Shown in pieces: positions 4,944 to 8,789 of a stretch of DNA of 8,789 nt; within the stretch, counting starts at the first letter, position 1, and every line of letters starts with the position of its first letter. A program made the translations under genes and the position numbers. The stretch is from an uncultured Phascolarctobacterium sp. GTDB taxonomy: Bacteria; Bacillota; Negativicutes; Acidaminococcales; Acidaminococcaceae. The stretch is taken from the NCBI GenBank assembly GCA_945949475.1, contig CAMFET010000025.1, positions 1 to 8,789 of the forward strand, given 5' to 3'. The notes beneath the pieces are model-generated. The model saw nothing but the letters and a program-made list of their open reading frames with translations, was not told the origin of the DNA and did no database searches.

Positions 4944-7925
4944 CTAGAGCTGTTTATCATCGGTCTCGATAATTACCTTGCCCTCAGCGATGAGTCTGAG
5001 CAAAACATCTACAATTTCCCCATCCAGTTGAGTATTTTTGGCATGCTCCAGCTCACTCAAAATCTTTTCTCTTGTCAGGTGAGGACGATAAACACGGGTT
5101 GAATTCATGGCATCGAAGGTATCGGCCACGGCAATAATGCGAGCCTCCAGAGGTATTTCCTCCCCTGACAGCTGGTGTCCATAGCCCCTGCCATCATAAC
5201 GCTCGTGGTGGCACTTAGCACCCACGGCGATCAGGGGGAATTGGGAAATTTCCTCTAAAATGGCGCTACCAATATCGGTGTGCTCCTTCATTTTAGCGTA
5301 TTCTGCCTCAGTCAGACCTCCCCTTTTATTCAAAATCTCATCGGGAATAACCACCTTGCCAACGTCGTGCAAAAGTGCTACCCGATACAGATTATCAACC
5401 CTTTCCTTGCTCCAGCCCATGGCCTCCGCTAGCTGGCGGGAATATTGGGCTACCCGGGCAGAGTGACCTCGGGTGTAAGTGTCCTTGAGGTCGATGGCCT
5501 TCGCAAAGGAACTAATCACCTGGTCCAGGAATTTTTCTGTTTCACGCTGCTTTTCTTGGATTTTTTGCATACGCCGCCGCATGTAGAGGCGATAGCCGCC
5601 AAAAAGCAGTCCGACGAAAATAGTCAGAGGCAAAAGCACAAAGGCCGGATATTCTGAAAGCTTCTTTTCCTTGATCAGAGTATAAACCTTTTCCTGACTC
5701 AGCTTACCCGTGCGCTGGTCGTAGATGCCCACATGCAGCTTATAGGTGCCACCGGCCAGATTAGTATAGGTGCGCTCCTTGTTGTCAAAGCGGCTGACCT
5801 TTTCAATATTCTTATCAAAGCCCTCTAAATAGCTGGATAAGGTCACGTTGTTTAAGGAATTGGTCAACACATAGGCCTTGTAGGTAATACGCGTGGCATC
5901 ACTGCTTATTTGCAAGGGCTTGTCCTCATCCAAGGGATAGTCCACACCATCAATATTGATGCTGGGCACGCAAAACTTTTTCGGGCTCGTACTTTGGTCC
6001 AGACTATCCAAATCTAGCTGGCACAAGCCGTTTTGCAGGCACAGGTAGAGCTTTTCCTTGTTTTCAATGAAGTTGAAGGAATTAGCCGTAAGCGAGCCGC
6101 TCAGGCCATCTCGCTGGCTCAAGACATAATCATAGGAGCCATCCTTTAAAAGCTTGGCCGAGCTGGTTACATAAATACCCTGATTACAGGTTACCAGCAT
6201 TTCCCCATTAGGAGTGAAGATAAAGTCAAAATTATTAGTGCTTGGGAAATTTGCAATAGTTGTCAGCTTCCCGTCCTTAAAATGGGCGATGGAGTTGCCA
6301 GTGGAGATCCAGACTCCGCCCAGCTCCGGGTCAATAGCCATACGCAGGATAACGCCAGCCCTGAGGCCATCCTGTTGGTCAAGGGTATAGACAATTTGGT
6401 CATCCTTAAGCATGTTAATGCCGCCACCATCGGTGCCCACGTAAATCTTGTCCCCGACCTCTAGAAGGCACAGCACTTGGGAATTGGCTAAGCCGTTGCG
6501 ACTGGTAAAGGTTTGTACAACCTTGTCCTGACGAATAATGGCCAAGCCATCGCGGGTTCCCACATAGATACTGCCGTCACTGGACTCCATAACCACTCTA
6601 CTGCGTTCGTGGGGCAGGCCGTCTTTACGGTTAAAGCTCCTAATGATTCCTGTTTTCGGATTATATTTTAACAATCCCAGCTTGGAATAGGTAGCAATCC
6701 ATAAATTGCCCTTGCTATCCACAATCACATGGCGTGTACGGGCAGTCTTTAATAGTTCGCTGAGCGGCGTGGCTATAAGCTTGTCGCCCTTAAGCGTCAC
6801 CAGACCGCTATCCGTAGCCACATAAGTAATCCCCTCATGCTTGAGCACACTATTGACAACCCTGGGCTCGATGCCTGCCACGGCAAAGATATTTCTAAAG
6901 CCATTATAGGTAAGCTTAGCCACACCCATACGGGAGGAGCTAAACCACAGATTATCCTCGTAGTCCACCATAATGTTGTCTACGGAGTTATTGAATTTTA
7001 TTTTATCGATAATATGGAAATTATCTTGCATATCAAAAAAGCCTATGCCGTTTTCAGCAACGACTAGCAGGCGACCATCGGCACGCAGCTGCATATCGTT
7101 GATGGTGTGCAGTCCCTCGGTTACTAGCATCTTGAGTACAGTAATTTGCTGGCCTTGGATTTTAATCTTCACCACCTTGTCAGCGGTGGTGCCTACCCAA
7201 TATTCATCGGGCTTATAGATATCGGCCTCCATGGCCATCACATTGCCGAAAGAAAAGGAATCGGACTTAAAGAAGCTTTCTATTTCCACACCCTTATAGA
7301 CGAACAGCTCGCCATTTTGAGTCAAACCACATACCTTATTATTAGGTGCAGGATGGAGCTCTTTGATATACTGATTTGCTAAGCGAACATCACTCTCCCG
7401 AGTAATATAATTATCCTGATCCTTAAAGCTAATTCCTTCCGTAGTACCGATGAACATGATGCCCTTCGAGTTTTCGGTAATATCACGAATGGTATTGGAG
7501 GACAGGCCATCGTCACTCTGCCAAAAGGTGAATTTGCCATCCTTGTACAAGGACAGGCCGCTATCATTAGTACCAATATAGAGCTCTCCCTTTTGGGATA
7601 CGTATAAATCGGCTACGCTGTAGATGCCACTGGTCACCGGGAAGCGGTAAAAGCCAGTACCGTCGTAGCGGGTAAGGCCATTATAGGTGCCAATCCAAAT
7701 AAAGCCATCCTCGGTCTGCACCACATCGTTGGCAGCAGAGGAATCAAGGCCATTGCTGTTGTCATATACCGTCTCCAAATAGCCAAACTCGTCCAGAGTA
7801 TGATGCTGGGTAGCAGGCTCCACCCTTACGCCGCCCTGAAGCAACATAAGCGCCAAAAGAGCGAACATTACGCTAAGCGTCTTTTTATATTCTTTTTGCC
7901 AAAACTTATACTGCCACTGTTTCAT
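4944..7925 (-). CDS. Membrane sensor: beta-propeller (reg_prop) - Y_Y_Y - HD-GYP phosphodiesterase
   Basis: With the chosen start the protein has 993 residues. Residues 16-30 form a signal/anchor helix. From about 73 to 638 I count 14 propeller strand motifs of the type G-x-(I/L)-(W/Y)-(I/V)-G-T-x-x-G-(L/I), near 75, 114, 156, 205, 242, 285, 325, 367, 408, 453, 494, 538, 575 and 626. That equals two seven-bladed propellers, as in hybrid two-component sensors. A Y_Y_Y-like domain (about 670-750) and a membrane helix (about 762-778) follow. The cytoplasmic HD-GYP domain (about 800-985) has H821, H853-D854, H882, H906-H907, D911 and D935, the usual metal-site residues. The signature reads HHERYDGRGYG, so the proline of GYP is glycine (G916). 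The predicted role is hydrolysis of cyclic di-GMP controlled by an extracytoplasmic ligand. An in-frame ATG at 8045 is rejected because it lacks a ribosome site and would be translated through the promoter. Confidence 0.9.
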   Translation of the reverse strand: MKQWQYKFWQKEYKKTLSVMFALLALMLLQGGVRVEPATQHHTLDEFGYLETVYDNSNGLDSSAANDVVQTEDGFIWIGTYNGLTRYDGTGFYRFPVTSGIYSVADLYVSQKGELYIGTNDSGLSLYKDGKFTFWQSDDGLSSNTIRDITENSKGIMFIGTTEGISFKDQDNYITRESDVRLANQYIKELHPAPNNKVCGLTQNGELFVYKGVEIESFFKSDSFSFGNVMAMEADIYKPDEYWVGTTADKVVKIKIQGQQITVLKMLVTEGLHTINDMQLRADGRLLVVAENGIGFFDMQDNFHIIDKIKFNNSVDNIMVDYEDNLWFSSSRMGVAKLTYNGFRNIFAVAGIEPRVVNSVLKHEGITYVATDSGLVTLKGDKLIATPLSELLKTARTRHVIVDSKGNLWIATYSKLGLLKYNPKTGIIRSFNRKDGLPHERSRVVMESSDGSIYVGTRDGLAIIRQDKVVQTFTSRNGLANSQVLCLLEVGDKIYVGTDGGGINMLKDDQIVYTLDQQDGLRAGVILRMAIDPELGGVWISTGNSIAHFKDGKLTTIANFPSTNNFDFIFTPNGEMLVTCNQGIYVTSSAKLLKDGSYDYVLSQRDGLSGSLTANSFNFIENKEKLYLCLQNGLCQLDLDSLDQSTSPKKFCVPSINIDGVDYPLDEDKPLQISSDATRITYKAYVLTNSLNNVTLSSYLEGFDKNIEKVSRFDNKERTYTNLAGGTYKLHVGIYDQRTGKLSQEKVYTLIKEKKLSEYPAFVLLPLTIFVGLLFGGYRLYMRRRMQKIQEKQRETEKFLDQVISSFAKAIDLKDTYTRGHSARVAQYSRQLAEAMGWSKERVDNLYRVALLHDVGKVVIPDEILNKRGGLTEAEYAKMKEHTDIGSAILEEISQFPLIAVGAKCHHERYDGRGYGHQLSGEEIPLEARIIAVADTFDAMNSTRVYRPHLTREKILSELEHAKNTQLDGEIVDVLLRLIAEGKVIIETDDKQL

Positions 7926-7937
7926 ATAAGAGCACCT
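7926..7937 (-). promoter_or_regulatory. Ribosome binding site deciding the sensor start
   Basis: AGGTG (7937-7933 on the minus strand) stands 7 bases before the ATG at 7925, which opens a typical signal-anchor sequence (MKQWQYKFWQKEYKKTLSVM). No purine-rich site precedes the upstream in-frame ATG at 8045. Confidence 0.75.
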
Positions 7938-7966
7938 ATTTTCCTTCCCTAAGCATGCTTTCAGAG

Positions 7967-7985
7967 CTGTATCAAAAAAATACAG
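7967..7985. promoter_or_regulatory. Inverted repeat at the sensor transcription start (possible operator)
   Basis: CTGTAT (7967-7972) and ATACAG (7980-7985) are perfect inverted arms separated by seven bases, mostly A on the plus strand. The pair sits directly after the predicted -10 and covers the expected start of transcription, a usual place for a repressor site. The regulator is unknown. Confidence 0.4.
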
Positions 7986-7986
7986 T

Positions 7987-7992
7987 ATTATA
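7987..7992 (-). promoter_or_regulatory. Probable -10 element of the sensor gene
   Basis: The minus strand has a perfect TATAAT about 60 bases before the start codon. At 17-base spacing the upstream hexamer is TTCTGT, a weak match to TTGACA. An alternative -10 is TAAAAT at 8002-8007 with TTATTG 17 bases upstream. The choice between them is uncertain. Confidence 0.5.
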
Positions 7993-8049
7993 TACATTAT
8001 TATTTTATCACAGAACCTGCTCCACAATAAAGAGTATTTTCGCAATTAC

Positions 8050-8063
8050 TAATAAATTTATTA
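8050..8063. promoter_or_regulatory. 14-bp perfect AT-only palindrome
   Basis: TAATAAATTTATTA is a perfect palindrome in the middle of the divergent intergenic region, between the sensor promoter and the purC promoter. Its function is unknown. The AT-only composition makes a chance palindrome more likely than usual, but the position would suit a shared regulator. Confidence 0.3.
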
Positions 8064-8113
8064 AGTTCACTAATTCATCATAGAAGGTAAATGTGTATAC
8101 ATCTAGTTTTCTC

Positions 8114-8142
8114 TTTACCTACATGTCTACTTATGGTAAAAT
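8114..8142 (+). promoter_or_regulatory. purC promoter (-35 and extended -10)
   Basis: TTTACC (8114-8119) and TAAAAT (8137-8142) are separated by 17 bases, and TG at 8134-8135 gives an extended -10 (TGGTAAAAT). Transcription is predicted to begin near 8149, leaving a leader of about 58 bases. An inverted repeat, AGGTAAA at 8085-8091 with TTTACCT at 8114-8120, overlaps the -35 with its right arm and could be an operator. The leader also contains an imperfect 8-bp inverted repeat (8150-8157 with 8173-8180). I see no purine riboswitch consensus. Confidence 0.6.
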
Positions 8143-8206
8143 TTTCTTGCTATAGTATTTTACATACTTGCGTACTACAGCAAATTTACATTAGGGAGTT
8201 TAAAAG

Positions 8207-8789
8207 ATGGAGAACAAATTAGTTTATGTAGGTAAAACCAAGAATGTCTATGCTTTGGAAAACGGCAACTATCTTTTGGAGTTCAAGGACGACTGCACCG
8301 GTAAGGACGGCGTTTTTGATCCCGGCGAAAACTCTGTTGGCCTGACCATTGAAGGCGTTGGCGACGTTAATCTGCGCATGTCCATGTATTTCTTTGAAAA
8401 AATCAATGCCGCTGGCATCAAGACCCACTATGTAAGCGCTGATTTGGCTAAAACCACCATGGAAGTATTGCCTGCGAAGGTATTTGGCAAGGGCTTAGAG
8501 GTTATTTGCCGTCATAAGGCTGTGGGCAGCTTCTTCCGTCGCTATGGCCAATATATTGAAGAGGGCGCTGATTTGCCCGCATATGTAGAAACCACCTTCA
8601 AAAATGACGAGCTGGGTGACCCGCTGGTTACTAAGGACGCACTGGTTATTTTGGGCGTTATGACCGAAGAGCAATATGAAGCTATCAAGGAAATGACTCA
8701 AAAGATTACCCAAATCGTAGCTGACGACCTGAAGGAAAAGGGCCTCGTGCTTTACGACATTAAATTCGAATATGGCTATGATGCTGAAG
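8207..8789 (+). CDS. purC: Phosphoribosylaminoimidazole-succinocarboxamide synthase, 5' part (cut by window edge)
   Basis: The first 194 residues of SAICAR synthase are present; family members have about 230-240, so roughly 40 residues lie beyond the right edge. The enzyme joins CAIR and L-aspartate with ATP in purine synthesis. Visible markers are the N-terminal ATP-binding GKTKNVY (9-15), the conserved arginine/GSF segment CRHKAVGSFFRRYG (101-114) and DIKFEYG (184-190), equivalent to the DFKLEFG motif. The segment around 36-60 (FDPGENSVGLTIEGVG) differs from the usual DGVKKxEIxGKG form and marks a divergent subgroup that I recall from Negativicutes and related Firmicutes. AGGGAG lies 8 bases before the ATG. 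The gene is transcribed away from the sensor gene, from its own extended -10 promoter. Confidence 0.92.
   Translation, partial: MENKLVYVGKTKNVYALENGNYLLEFKDDCTGKDGVFDPGENSVGLTIEGVGDVNLRMSMYFFEKINAAGIKTHYVSADLAKTTMEVLPAKVFGKGLEVICRHKAVGSFFRRYGQYIEEGADLPAYVETTFKNDELGDPLVTKDALVILGVMTEEQYEAIKEMTQKITQIVADDLKEKGLVLYDIKFEYGYDAE

Noticed and set aside
7926..8045. 40-residue N-terminal extension of the HD-GYP sensor
   Set aside because: The ATG at 8045 has no ribosome site, and the extension would be encoded by the predicted -10 and operator sequences; the ATG at 7925 has AGGTG and a signal-anchor sequence.
8149..8206. Purine riboswitch before purC
   Set aside because: The predicted leader is about 58 bases and lacks the conserved three-way junction core of purine riboswitches.

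Overview
The window reads as chromosomal DNA of a low-to-moderate GC Firmicutes-type bacterium. The clues are strong AGGAG-type ribosome binding sites, extended -10 promoters, a YqeG phosphatase, an OmpR/PhoB-family two-component pair and a divergent short-form PurC. A gut member of the Negativicutes (Acidaminococcus/Phascolarctobacterium-like, with an outer membrane and periplasm) would fit the exported enzymes and the PurC type. That placement is inference and is not proved by the sequence.

Layout: Positions 5-159 hold a small structured intergenic repeat whose ends are inverted 22-bp copies of a C/G-rich hairpin. Positions 171-4766 (minus strand) form a tightly packed five-gene operon. In transcription order it encodes an OmpR-family response regulator, a membrane histidine kinase, a YqeG-type HAD phosphatase, a Nit2/omega-amidase-like carbon-nitrogen hydrolase and an exported VanX-type D-Ala-D-Ala dipeptidase. 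The last four junctions are a 6-bp gap, two ATGA overlaps and one TAATG overlap, so the genes are very likely co-transcribed and translationally coupled. The operon promoter has an extended -10 and no recognisable -35. Direct TGTGAA-N5-TGTGAA repeats sit where an activator would bind, which suggests autoregulation.

Positions 4944-7925 (minus strand) encode a 993-residue membrane sensor. An extracytoplasmic region with 14 countable propeller strand motifs (probably two seven-bladed propellers) and a Y_Y_Y-like domain is joined through one membrane helix to a cytoplasmic HD-GYP cyclic-di-GMP phosphodiesterase domain. A hairpin terminator follows it. Positions 7926-8206 are a divergent regulatory region rich in palindromes. 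From 8207 to the right edge runs the 5' part of purC on the plus strand.

Taken together, the window contains two separate membrane signalling units. One is a two-component system in the same transcription unit as a probable cell-wall dipeptide hydrolase and two housekeeping or repair enzymes. The other is a one-protein sensor that probably lowers cyclic-di-GMP in response to an external ligand. Every family is recognisable. The novelty lies in the combinations: the operon content, the propeller/HD-GYP fusion with a GYG variant, and the structured repeat. I do not see an entirely unknown system.
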